From Halorubrum kocurii JCM 14978 (GTDB taxonomy: Archaea > Halobacteriota > Halobacteria > Halobacteriales > Haloferacaceae): a stretch of DNA of 42,965 nucleotides. Of the stretch, positions 14,881 to 22,150 are shown in pieces (within the stretch, counting starts at the first letter, position 1; each line of letters opens with the position of its first letter). The translations under genes were made by a program, and so were the position numbers. The notes under the pieces were generated by a model. The model saw only the letters and a program-made list of their open reading frames with translations. It ran no database searches and was not told the origin of the DNA. The stretch is taken from contig NZ_AOJH01000072.1 of the NCBI RefSeq assembly GCF_000337355.1, positions 1 to 42,965 of the forward strand, given 5' to 3'.

Positions 14881-16203
14881 ATGAGCGAGACACCCCCTAG
14901 CGAAACCCGCCTCCGCCTTCGGGCGGTACTGAACGCACAGTTCACCCTGATCCTCGCGATCTGTCTCGTCGCCGCGGCGGTCGGCGGCGGGCTCGTCTAC
15001 GCGACCCACGTCGACCCGGGAACGACGACCGAGACCCGGACCGTCTCGTCGCTGACCGTCGAGTCGGAGTACGTCCACTCCGCCGAGGTGACCGAGCCGA
15101 ACTCGCTGTTCGACACCGGAACGGTGCTCGACGATCGGAGCACGTACTTCACGCGGGTCGCGCCCGTGCTCGACGTCGCCGTGGAGACGAGCTACGCGGC
15201 CGACGCCGCGAGCGACGTCGACGTCATCTACGAGTCGGTGCTCGTCATCCGCAACGTCGAGAGCGAAGGGGACACCGTCTACTGGGACGAGCGGGAGACG
15301 CTGACGACCGAGACGGTCTCCGGGGTCGAGCCCGGCGAGACGGCGGCCGTGTCGTTCGCGCTCAACAGCACCGAGATCGACGCGACGGCGAGCGAGATAG
15401 AGTCGGACCTCGGCGCTTCGCCCGGCGAGACGGAGACGTTCGTCGCGACGGACGTGACCGTCGAGGGCGCGATCAACGGCGAGTCGACCTCGAACGCGCG
15501 GACGATCGAGATGACGATCGATCACGGCGGCGACACGTACAGCGTCTCGGAGCCGGGGGTCCAGTCGGACACGACTGAACAGACCGAGCAGGTCGCCGTC
15601 GAGCGGAGCTACGGACCGCTCCGCTCCGCGGGCGGACCGCTACTGCTCCTCCTCGGGCTCGCCGGGACGGGAGGGCTGGCGTACGCCCGCCGGGAGGCCG
15701 GGCTCGCGCTCACGCCGGCCGAGCGCGAGTACCTCTCGTACCGCGACGACCGCGCCGAGTTCGCCGAGTGGATCACGGCGATCCGGCTCCCCGAGTCGGT
15801 TCACGAGCGCCCAGAGGCCGAGGCGTCGACCCTCGCTGACCTCGTCGACTTCGCGATCGACAACGACACCGGCGTCGTCGAGGACCCGGCGACGGACGCG
15901 TACCACGCCGTGACCGACGAGTTCGTGTACACCTACACCCCGCCGGCGCTCGCCGTCGGACGCGGTGCCGGAGACGAGACGACCGAGGGAGAAGCGGCGG
16001 CAGGCGCGGTCGCCCCCGACGACGGGGCGGAGCCGGCCGACGTCGGCGAGGCGGGAACCGGCTCGACGGGGATCGACGACGACGTGACCCTCGCCGGCGC
16101 GTGGACGCGGGCCGGACACGACCCGGGGACCGTCCCCAGGGATCGGTTGTCGACTCCGGGGCGGAGGGAGTCGGGGTCGCCGCCGAGAGGCGAGGAAAAG
16201 TAA
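14881..16203 (+). CDS. DUF5305-type membrane protein linked to SipW
   Basis: A 440-residue protein. A cytoplasmic N-terminus with basic residues is followed by a helix (about 20-42), then a long outer domain (about 45-245, beta-rich, many Thr/Ser/Glu; SLTVESEYVHSAEVTEPNSL and YFTRVAPVLDVAVETSY), a second helix (about 250-268), and a cytoplasmic C-terminal region (YLSYRDDRAEFAEWITA and a disordered acidic tail). This matches haloarchaeal DUF5305 proteins as I remember them, which often sit beside SipW-like peptidases. The role is unknown. Its close coupling to the peptidase (four-base gap) suggests an assembly or secretion partner. Confidence 0.75.
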   Translation: MSETPPSETRLRLRAVLNAQFTLILAICLVAAAVGGGLVYATHVDPGTTTETRTVSSLTVESEYVHSAEVTEPNSLFDTGTVLDDRSTYFTRVAPVLDVAVETSYAADAASDVDVIYESVLVIRNVESEGDTVYWDERETLTTETVSGVEPGETAAVSFALNSTEIDATASEIESDLGASPGETETFVATDVTVEGAINGESTSNARTIEMTIDHGGDTYSVSEPGVQSDTTEQTEQVAVERSYGPLRSAGGPLLLLLGLAGTGGLAYARREAGLALTPAEREYLSYRDDRAEFAEWITAIRLPESVHERPEAEASTLADLVDFAIDNDTGVVEDPATDAYHAVTDEFVYTYTPPALAVGRGAGDETTEGEAAAGAVAPDDGAEPADVGEAGTGSTGIDDDVTLAGAWTRAGHDPGTVPRDRLSTPGRRESGSPPRGEEK

Positions 16204-16237
16204 CCTACTTGAGTGCGCGCGGGCAATCGACGAGTGC

Positions 16238-16310
16238 AGTCCCGTGGTGTAGTGGCCAATCATAATGGCCTTTGGAGCCATTGACGGCGGTTCGAATCCG
16301 CCCGGGACTA
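16238..16310 (+). tRNA. tRNA-Gln (anticodon TTG)
   Basis: A complete 73-nt cloverleaf. The acceptor stem AGTCCCG (16238-16244) pairs with CGGGACT (16303-16309), with A as discriminator. The anticodon stem ATGGC/GCCAT encloses the loop CTTTGGA, so the anticodon is TTG, reading CAA (glutamine). The T arm GCGG-TTCGAAT-CCGC is perfect. No intron and no encoded CCA. Its 3' end is duplicated 101 bases downstream. Confidence 0.95.
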
Positions 16311-16413
16311 CTGTGCGCCGAACACGCCCGTGAGGCGCACATATCCTCAGCGGTTCGAACCCAGAGGACGAGAGGATTCGAGTCCTCGCGGTTCGAATCC
16401 GCCCGGGACTACT
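16287..16413. repeat. duplicated tRNA-Gln 3' end, possible att scar
   Basis: A 26-bp block covering the T arm, the 3' acceptor strand, the discriminator and three further bases (16287-16312) recurs exactly at 16388-16413. Between the copies lie two more T-arm-like pieces: AGCGGTTCGAACCC near 16358, and a perfect small hairpin GAGGATTCGAGTCCTC at about 16372-16387. Direct repeats of a tRNA 3' end are the usual attL/attR pattern of integrase-borne elements. Only about 75 bp remain between the copies and no integrase is visible, so this would be a deleted element or nested scars. Confidence 0.6.
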
Positions 16414-16542
16414 CTCACCGACGCCGCCGCGAGAAACGCCCGTACGGACGCGTTTAGCCCGCTCCCGTCGATCGGCGGAGTCGGTCGAACGCGGCTCGCG
16501 ACGCCGATCGAAACGGGGGTGGCACCAGTCGCCGGCATATGT

Positions 16543-16553
16543 GTTATTTTAAT
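16543..16553 (+). promoter_or_regulatory. TATA box of the 157-residue hypothetical gene
   Basis: TTATTTTAATC, centred about 28 bases before the ATG at 16576, supports that start over the many upstream in-frame codons. Confidence 0.55.
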
Positions 16554-16575
16554 CGTCCGGCTCGTGTGGTTGTGT

Positions 16576-17049
16576 ATGGATCACACGCAGTACCGCGACG
16601 CGGTCGCAGAGAACAGACGAAAACACGGCTTCAACACGGTCGAGGGACAGCCGAACGGGTTCGATCCGGTGTGGGAGGCCCGCGACGAGGACGACTCGAT
16701 CGGAGCGGTCACCGTTCTGGCCACCGTGGTCGACGACGATCCGGATCCCGACCCGGACGAGCTCGTCGCCGCCGCGGACGCGTTTCGAGAGGTGCTCATC
16801 GACCGCGTCGACGACCGACGCGAGTCTGTGACGCCCCTCGGCTACATCCTCTTCCCGGTACCGGACCCGGACCCTTCGTTCGTCGACGCGGCGCGGTCGT
16901 ACACCGTCGCCCGCCGTCGGACCAACGTCTTCCCGATCGTGTACGACTGCGAGGCGGAGACGCTGCACCGACACGAGGTCCCGCGGCTGAAGGGCAGGGG
17001 TATCTACCGCCGCCAGGCCGAGGACGCCGAGCGGCTGTTCGACGTTTAA
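16576..17049 (+). CDS. hypothetical haloarchaeal protein
   Basis: A 157-residue soluble, acidic protein from MDHTQYRDAVAENRRKHGFN. Features: an N-terminal helix, a strand GAVTVLATVVDDD followed by a Pro/Asp repeat (DDDPDPDPDE), a helix (ELVAAADAFREVLIDRV), a hydrophobic strand LGYILFPVPDPDPSF, and a C-terminal strand and helix (NVFPIVYDCEAETLHRHEVP). The alternating alpha/beta pattern suggests a small compact domain. No cysteine cluster, nucleotide-binding motif or membrane segment is visible, and I do not recognise the family. It lies between the tRNA scar and the actin operon, convergent with the latter. Confidence 0.75.
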   Translation: MDHTQYRDAVAENRRKHGFNTVEGQPNGFDPVWEARDEDDSIGAVTVLATVVDDDPDPDPDELVAAADAFREVLIDRVDDRRESVTPLGYILFPVPDPDPSFVDAARSYTVARRRTNVFPIVYDCEAETLHRHEVPRLKGRGIYRRQAEDAERLFDV

Positions 17050-17076
17050 ATACGCGTCGAAAAACGGGTCGCCCGA

Positions 17077-18132
17077 TCAGATCAGGCGCTCGGCGATTCG
17101 ACCGGCGCCCTCCGCGGCGGCGGTCGCGGGGTCGTCGGGGGAGACAACCTCGACGTCGCGGTCGAGCTCGGCCGAGAGCCGCTTCTCGAACTCCTCGGTG
17201 AGCCCGGGGATGCAGGCCATCCCGCCGGTCGCCGCGACGGGGCGACCCAGCGCGAGCTGGTACGGCTTCATGTGGTCGTTCGCGAGCTCCGGGAGGAACT
17301 CGTTGGCGACGACGTCGACCGCCTCGTCGATGTACCGGTCGACCGGCTCGCGGACGCCGCGGTCGACGGTGAACTCGTGGCTCCCGCCGCCGGGTTGCTG
17401 GATCACGTCCGTGAACGGCTCGAAGTCGTACACGTCGGCGTGCTCCTCCTTGTACTCCCGGGCGGTCGTCCGGTCGATGTGGACGCGGCCCTGGCTCTCC
17501 TCCTCGACGGCGGCGACGATCCGGCGGTCGACCTCGTTGCCCGTCACCGAGCCGGTCGAGAAGGGCGAGAGCTGCTCACCGCGCCGGTAGGCGCACGCCT
17601 CCAGCGTCGTCGACCCCATGTTGATGGAGACGAACACCTCGTCGATGGCGTCGAGGTCGTCGCCGTAGGCGGGGATCGCCCCGCACAGCGACTCGGGGTA
17701 GCTCCGCGTCTCGACCTGTCCGATTGAGGAGCCCTCGATCACCGACTTGAGGTTGTTCACGCCCGCCTCGTTGTCGATCGTGGGAACGGCGTAAACGACG
17801 GCGCTGTCCTCTGGCACGTCGTGGGCGTCCACGAGCGCCTCGAAGAACCGCTCGGCGTCGGCGACGCTCTCGTCGTCCTCCGGCAGTCCGGAGCGAAGCA
17901 TGAAGCGCACCGTGTCGGGGTACTCGATCGCGGCCTCGTGGCCGAACAACACCTTCTCGTCGCCCGTGATGGCGTCCTCGTAGGTCGCCAGACACGTCAG
18001 CGTCGAGTGTCGTTCGCGGCCGCCCCGCCCGTCGGGGAGGTCGAGCACCGTCCGGGTGCTGCCGAGTTTCACGCCGACCGCTTCGGGGCCGTCTGTACTG
18101 TTGATGTTCGTGGAGTCGTCGTCGTCGCTCAT
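17077..18132 (-). CDS. archaeal actin homologue (salactin/volactin type)
   Basis: A 351-residue actin/MreB/Hsp70-superfamily ATPase. Phosphate 1 loop GVKLGSTRTVLD near the N-terminus, connect region AVVYAVPTIDNEAGVNN, phosphate 2 loop VSINMGSTTLEACAYRRG (about 170-187), and adenosine loop PVAATGGMACIPGL (about 306-319). It most resembles the haloarchaeal actins described as salactin in Halobacterium and volactin in Haloferax, which form dynamic filaments; this assignment is from motif memory. The start at 18132 is fixed by a four-base ATGA overlap with the upstream gene's stop, not the ATG at 18147. Translational coupling makes the FlaD/E-domain protein its likely partner or regulator. Confidence 0.85.
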   Translation of the reverse strand: MSDDDDSTNINSTDGPEAVGVKLGSTRTVLDLPDGRGGRERHSTLTCLATYEDAITGDEKVLFGHEAAIEYPDTVRFMLRSGLPEDDESVADAERFFEALVDAHDVPEDSAVVYAVPTIDNEAGVNNLKSVIEGSSIGQVETRSYPESLCGAIPAYGDDLDAIDEVFVSINMGSTTLEACAYRRGEQLSPFSTGSVTGNEVDRRIVAAVEEESQGRVHIDRTTAREYKEEHADVYDFEPFTDVIQQPGGGSHEFTVDRGVREPVDRYIDEAVDVVANEFLPELANDHMKPYQLALGRPVAATGGMACIPGLTEEFEKRLSAELDRDVEVVSPDDPATAAAEGAGRIAERLI

Positions 18133-18626
18133 GATGTACTCGCACACGAAGCGATCCGGACGATGGAGACGAGGCTGATCCGATGGTCCGCCGGGGTGAA
18201 GGGCCGGTCGTACCGGGGGGCGTCGAACCCCTCAAATCGGCGCCGAAGCGCCTCGACCACGCCGTCGTCGACCCAGCCGAGTTCGGCGTAGTACGACAGC
18301 ACGTCCCGGCTCCGCACGTGGCCGCCGACGTCGACGAGGTAGCCGAGCCACTCGCCGATCTCGCGTTCCGCTTCCGGGGAGGCCGGGATCACCGTCAGGT
18401 ACGGGCGGTCGCCGGCGTCGGATCGGTCTCCGTCGCCGGACAGCCGCGCCCCCCGCTGACGCTGGAGCAGCTCGGTGAACGCGGCCGAGCGGGCGGCTTG
18501 CTCCGCTCGGTTCCGGTTCGGCTGACGAAGCGACCGCTCCCGAGGCGCTTCGTCGGCGCCGTTCCGCGGTGCGTCCGCGATCCGGCGCAGCTCCCGTACG
18601 TCGTATCTCCGTGGATTCAGACTCAT
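18129..18626 (-). CDS. FlaD/E-domain protein coupled to the actin gene
   Basis: A 165-residue protein. A basic, Arg-rich disordered N-terminal half (1-70) is followed by a domain of the archaellum FlaD/FlaE (ArlD/E) type: YLTVIPASPEAEREIGEWLG, then DVLSYYAELGWVDDGVVEAL, and a C-terminal strand RISLVSIVRIASC. In archaella this domain belongs to the cytoplasmic motor/chemotaxis-linking complex, but no arl or che gene is near. It overlaps the actin start by ATGA and so forms a two-gene operon, transcribed first. A role in polar positioning or filament anchoring is possible but inferred. A TATA-like CATATAGG lies on the minus strand about 50 bases upstream (near 18675). Confidence 0.78.
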   Translation of the reverse strand: MSLNPRRYDVRELRRIADAPRNGADEAPRERSLRQPNRNRAEQAARSAAFTELLQRQRGARLSGDGDRSDAGDRPYLTVIPASPEAEREIGEWLGYLVDVGGHVRSRDVLSYYAELGWVDDGVVEALRRRFEGFDAPRYDRPFTPADHRISLVSIVRIASCASTS

Positions 18627-18773
18627 ATTCCGTCCGTCGTTCGCGTCCGTATCGGAACGCTCGCCGGCCGCCTATATGATAGTTGCCACGCAGTTATCAG
18701 GTGTGAGAAACTACTCGCCAACCCCCCGACGGCTTCGGCGCGACCGATCGACCTCCGGGGCGGTCCGGCCGGC

Positions 18774-20201
18774 TCAGGCCATCGACCGTCCGGGGTCGGT
18801 CGACCCGTAGTACTGCCCGTGGAACGCGTACGGGAGGCGGTGCGGGAGCGGGGCGCGCGCCCGCTCGGCGAGCGTCGCCGCGTCGAGACAGAGGAGGACG
18901 GACCGCTCGGCGCGGGCGTCGAGCGCGAGCGAGAGCAGCACGCCGTCGTCCTCGCCGCTCGGCGCCGGGCCCGGGACGAACAGGGGTTCGCCCGGGTAGA
19001 GGTCCGGCTCGGACCACGTCCGGGTCGTCGGCCCGTCGAGGTCGACCTTCGCGACCGCGGTCGGCAGGCTCCCGCGGTCGGTCGCGGCCAGGTAGGCGTA
19101 CCGATACGGCCGGCCGTTGCGTCGCCCGTAGTTGATCGTCGGGAACTCGACGGGCCCGCGGAGCAGGCGTTCGCGGGACGCGCTCCCGCCGTCGAGCGGG
19201 AGCCGGAACCGGACGAAGTCGCCGCGCGGCAGGTCGGGGTCGGCGCTCCGGAGGTTCGACAGCGTCAGGCCGGTGACCGCGGACTCGTCGGCGAACGCCA
19301 CCGCGTCGACGACGAGCTCGTCGCCGTCCTCGTACGCGTTCGCGAAGTGGTAGACGAAGAACGGGTCCGCCGGGACGGCGGCGACGTGCTCGCCGGTGGC
19401 CCTGTCGAGGACGTGGAACGCCGGCTCGGCGTCGCGGGGGCGCATCGCGTCGAGGAACGTCGCCCCCCGAGCAAGCCCCCGGGCGAGCCGACCGAAGTCA
19501 ACGCCGACGGTCGACGCCGGGACGACGGCGTACCGCTCCGTCAGCGCGAACGCGTGCACGTACGGCGGGTGCGAGCCGAAGACGAGTCGGCTCACCGGCG
19601 TCGGCGAACCGCCGGCGTCTCGACGGAACAGAGTGTACGCGCTCCGCCGGCCGAAGTCGGCGGCCAACCCCCACTGCGTCCCGTCGTCGACGTGCGTGTG
19701 ACCGAGCGTGACGTCGGCGTCAACTCCGGCGGTCAGGTCGCGCCGACCGAGCGTCTCGAGCGTCTCGGGGTCGATCTCGATCCCGACCGGGCTCTCGGTG
19801 ACGGCATAGAGGCTCCCGTCGAGCCGCACCACGCCGATCGAGGGGTTGTCCTGAAACGCACCGGTCAGCGCCCGGTACGTCCGGGCTATCACCCCGGCGT
19901 CGGCGGGGGTCCCGGGGAGCGAGCGTCGGATCCGCCCGCGCTCGCGAGCGACGCGGAAGTCCTCGCTCCGGACGAAGCGGTTCGTGTAGCGGACGGCCCC
20001 GTCGTCGAACCGGAACCCGCGGAGCATCGCCAGGGGGTCGAACCAGTGGGTGAGCGCCGTGTCGCCGACCTCGAACTCTCCCGGCCCGTTGCAGACGAGC
20101 GTCCCGTCGAGCCACTCCGGAAACGGTGCCGTCGCGTCGAGGTCGACGTTCCGGACCTCCTCTCGCTGCGTCTCGAAGCCGAGCCGCCATCCGGGCTGCA
20201 T
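18774..20201 (-). CDS. carotenoid oxygenase (RPE65/CCD family)
   Basis: A 475-residue seven-bladed-propeller oxygenase that would cleave a carotenoid or apocarotenoid double bond using a non-haem Fe(II). All four iron-ligand histidines are placed as in the family: His168 in LGHTHVDDG, His216 in PYVHAFALTERY, His285 in FFVYHFANAYEDGDEL and His461 in LPYAFHGQYY next to the C-terminus. Near the start, LDGTLVCNGPGEFEVGD and THWFDPLAML match the family's N-terminal blade. The start at 20201 (MQPGWRLGF) removes an Arg/Pro-rich 30-residue extension that looks non-native. Haloarchaea make carotenoids and retinal, and this could supply retinal or degrade bacterioruberin precursors. Substrate not determinable. 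Confidence 0.87.
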   Translation of the reverse strand: MQPGWRLGFETQREEVRNVDLDATAPFPEWLDGTLVCNGPGEFEVGDTALTHWFDPLAMLRGFRFDDGAVRYTNRFVRSEDFRVARERGRIRRSLPGTPADAGVIARTYRALTGAFQDNPSIGVVRLDGSLYAVTESPVGIEIDPETLETLGRRDLTAGVDADVTLGHTHVDDGTQWGLAADFGRRSAYTLFRRDAGGSPTPVSRLVFGSHPPYVHAFALTERYAVVPASTVGVDFGRLARGLARGATFLDAMRPRDAEPAFHVLDRATGEHVAAVPADPFFVYHFANAYEDGDELVVDAVAFADESAVTGLTLSNLRSADPDLPRGDFVRFRLPLDGGSASRERLLRGPVEFPTINYGRRNGRPYRYAYLAATDRGSLPTAVAKVDLDGPTTRTWSEPDLYPGEPLFVPGPAPSGEDDGVLLSLALDARAERSVLLCLDAATLAERARAPLPHRLPYAFHGQYYGSTDPGRSMA

Positions 20202-20350
20202 GCGCCTCGTTGGGCATCCACACGGATACGTCCACGGGGGGTCCCGCGAGAGCGACGCGGGTCGGCGACCACACGCGGTCCGGGGCGACACGGATCCGCG
20301 ACCGAACGCGATCTGTGGCCGTCCTCGAACGGTACATGCTAACTCTTGGC

Positions 20351-20360
20351 AGGATTTATG
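20351..20360 (+). promoter_or_regulatory. TATA box of PPOX-fold protein 1
   Basis: AGGATTTATG, centred about 29 bases before the ATG at 20385. It favours that start over in-frame upstream codons at 20346 and 20358. Confidence 0.5.
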
Positions 20361-20384
20361 TCACAGTGCGTGTATACGGGGCGT

Positions 20385-20834
20385 ATGGACTCGGAGCTCC
20401 GACCGTTGTTGGGCATAGAGATGGAGGAGTCCGCGATCGACGACGTGCTGACCGACATGGGCGTCGGCGTCCTGTCGATGAGCGCCGACGGGGTGCCGTA
20501 CGGCGTTCCACTGTCGTTCGGGTACGACGGCGACGCCAGGCTGTACTTCGTGTTTCTCGGTGCGACCGCCGATCTGCGGAAAGAGACGTACGCCGACCAG
20601 TCGGACGTGGCGAGCTTCACCACGTTCGCCGTCGATCCTGATGGATCGTGGCGGAGCGTGGTCGTCTCCGGGTCGCTCGACCGGATTTCCCCCGGTGACT
20701 GGGACGCCGCCCGCGAGGCGATGCTCGATAACGCCTACCGATCGAAGCTCCTCGCCGAGCGCGAACTCCGAGAGAACCCGAACGTCTGGGTGCTCGACGT
20801 CGCGGAGCGCTCCGGGCGCGCGGTCGGTCAGTGA
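20385..20834 (+). CDS. PPOX-fold FMN-binding protein 1
   Basis: A 149-residue split-barrel flavin-binding protein of the pyridoxamine 5'-phosphate oxidase-like family. Typical run: ELRPLLGIEMEESAIDDVLT, then GVGVLSMSADGVPYGVPLSF (the barrel strand pair seen in these proteins), LYFVFLGATADLRKE, VASFTTFAVDPDGSWRSVVV, and C-terminal VWVLDVAERSGRAVG. Such proteins bind FMN, F420 or haem and often act as stress-related reductases; the true substrate is unknown. The start at 20385 is set by the TATA box. It is convergent with a second, diverged member of the same family 118 bp downstream. Confidence 0.8.
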   Translation: MDSELRPLLGIEMEESAIDDVLTDMGVGVLSMSADGVPYGVPLSFGYDGDARLYFVFLGATADLRKETYADQSDVASFTTFAVDPDGSWRSVVVSGSLDRISPGDWDAAREAMLDNAYRSKLLAERELRENPNVWVLDVAERSGRAVGQ

Positions 20835-20951
20835 GTCTCCGGCTCTCGCCGCCGCGCGCACTCGAACCGCGCTGCCTCCGTCAGAGCGCCTCGGAGGGAC
20901 CCGCGACCGCGACGTTCGGCGCTTCCGTGCCGCCTGCGTGTGGAGCGCGAC

Positions 20952-21383
20952 TTATTCGACTGTCTCCCTCCCAGTGACGCGCTCCATCTCCAGCTCGTAC
21001 AAGGTGAACCCGACGTTCTCGATCGCTTCGTCGAACAGTCGAAACGGGGGGAACCACTCGTTGAGCGTCTGCTCGTCCGCGTCCCCCTGCCACTCGCGGA
21101 GCGGGCCGCGAACGTGGACGCTCCACGACTCCGTCGCCGACGCCTCGTAGCACACGAACGTGGCGGTCTCGGTCGCCTCGATGAACCGCCCCTTCTCGCT
21201 GTCGTCGTCGTGTTCGCTCACCCGGAGCAGGAGCCGTTCGCCGTCGTAGTGATAGCTCAGCGGGACGGTGTACGCGTCGTCGCCGTCCGCCAGTCCGAGG
21301 ACGCCGTGCTCGCCCGCCCGCAGGTGCTCGTCGACGTCCGACTCGGACATTCCGCTGGTGTACACGTACTCTGCGTGTTCCAT
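20952..21383 (-). CDS. PPOX-fold FMN-binding protein 2
   Basis: A 143-residue member of the same split-barrel family (MEHAEYVYTSGMSESDVDEH, then GEHGVLGLADGDDAYTVPLS, YHYDGERLLLRVSEHDDD, KGRFIEATETATFVCYEA, SWSVHVRGPLREW). Compared with the previous protein it is shorter at the C-terminus and more acidic. I chose the ATG at 21383; the ATG three codons earlier (21392) is also possible. A TATA-like TCTATTTGC lies on the minus strand near 21408-21416. The convergent arrangement implies separate control. Cofactor and substrate unknown. Confidence 0.77.
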   Translation of the reverse strand: MEHAEYVYTSGMSESDVDEHLRAGEHGVLGLADGDDAYTVPLSYHYDGERLLLRVSEHDDDSEKGRFIEATETATFVCYEASATESWSVHVRGPLREWQGDADEQTLNEWFPPFRLFDEAIENVGFTLYELEMERVTGRETVE

Positions 21384-21474
21384 ACGGTCCACACGTGACG
21401 GAGGAGCAAATAGACTCGTCTCCTGTCAGACAGTACTCACGACCGAACGCGCGGACCCGCCGGTGCTGTTCCCC

Positions 21475-22005
21475 CTACTCGGTCTCGCTCCACGGGAGCG
21501 GCTCGGTACACCAGTGGCAGAAGTCGAGGTCGGCGTCGGTCTCCTTGCCGCAGTGCGGGCACTCGATCTCCGCCGGCCCCGCGTCGCTCTCGGCGGCGGC
21601 CGAGGGCGCTGAGTTCGCGCCGGTGAGGCCGTCAGAACGGTCGGCCGCGCCGTCGTCGCCGCTCGCGGCACGGCGGCGGACCGCCTCGGCGGTCGCGTCG
21701 GCCTGCCGCCGCTCGGCCACGTCCGCCCGCCCGACGAGGTAGGCGTCGACAGCGGAGAGGACGTACAGGATCGCGATCGGGAGCGTCACGTCCGTCGGGA
21801 GCGCCGCGGCCGTCTCCGCGGCCTCCGCCGGTGAAACCGTCGAGCCGACGGGCACGTCGTAGAGGGCGAACAGCGCCACGCCGCCGCCCACGATCGTCAG
21901 GTGCCACAGCAACGCCCGCCCCCACCGGCGTAGCGTGAGGTGGCCGAGGCCCGGCAGCGCCATCGCCAGCAGCGCGGCGAGCAGGGGACGGAACTGGTCT
22001 CGCAT
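21475..22005 (-). CDS. membrane protein with C-terminal zinc ribbon (DUF7575-like)
   Basis: A 176-residue protein. Two or three membrane helices (about 8-22, 33-50, 72-90) start from MRDQFRPLLAALLAMALPGL, followed by a charged linker and a disordered Ser/Ala/Asp stretch. It ends in a zinc ribbon with CPHCGKETDADLDFCHWC (C-x2-C-x10-C-x2-C). It resembles a haloarchaeal small membrane protein group I recall as DUF7575. The start at 22005 is supported by a TATA-like CATAAATACC (minus strand, about 22027-22036) with leaderless spacing; the 49-codon extension upstream is Arg/Gly-rich and unlikely. Function unknown. Confidence 0.72.
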   Translation of the reverse strand: MRDQFRPLLAALLAMALPGLGHLTLRRWGRALLWHLTIVGGGVALFALYDVPVGSTVSPAEAAETAAALPTDVTLPIAILYVLSAVDAYLVGRADVAERRQADATAEAVRRRAASGDDGAADRSDGLTGANSAPSAAAESDAGPAEIECPHCGKETDADLDFCHWCTEPLPWSETE

Positions 22006-22150
22006 GTCTCGCCGGTTCGACCGGCCGGTATTTATGCCTGCGGTGTCGACCTCGCCGACCGGCGCCGGGTCGCGCCCTTTCCCGCGTCGCGGCCGCCGCC
22101 CGCCGCCGCGGATAACAACCGTTAATCGACGCCCGCTCCTCCGCCTCGCC

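Noticed and set aside
16330-16575. N-terminal extension of the hypothetical protein into the tRNA scar region
   Set aside because: The frame is open by chance. A TATA box sits at 16543-16553, and the extension is Arg-rich and overlaps the tRNA-derived repeats.
18183-20342. 719-codon plus-strand frame through the carotenoid oxygenase region
   Set aside because: The opposite strand carries the four-histidine oxygenase and the FlaD/E-domain protein. The plus-strand product is biased in composition.
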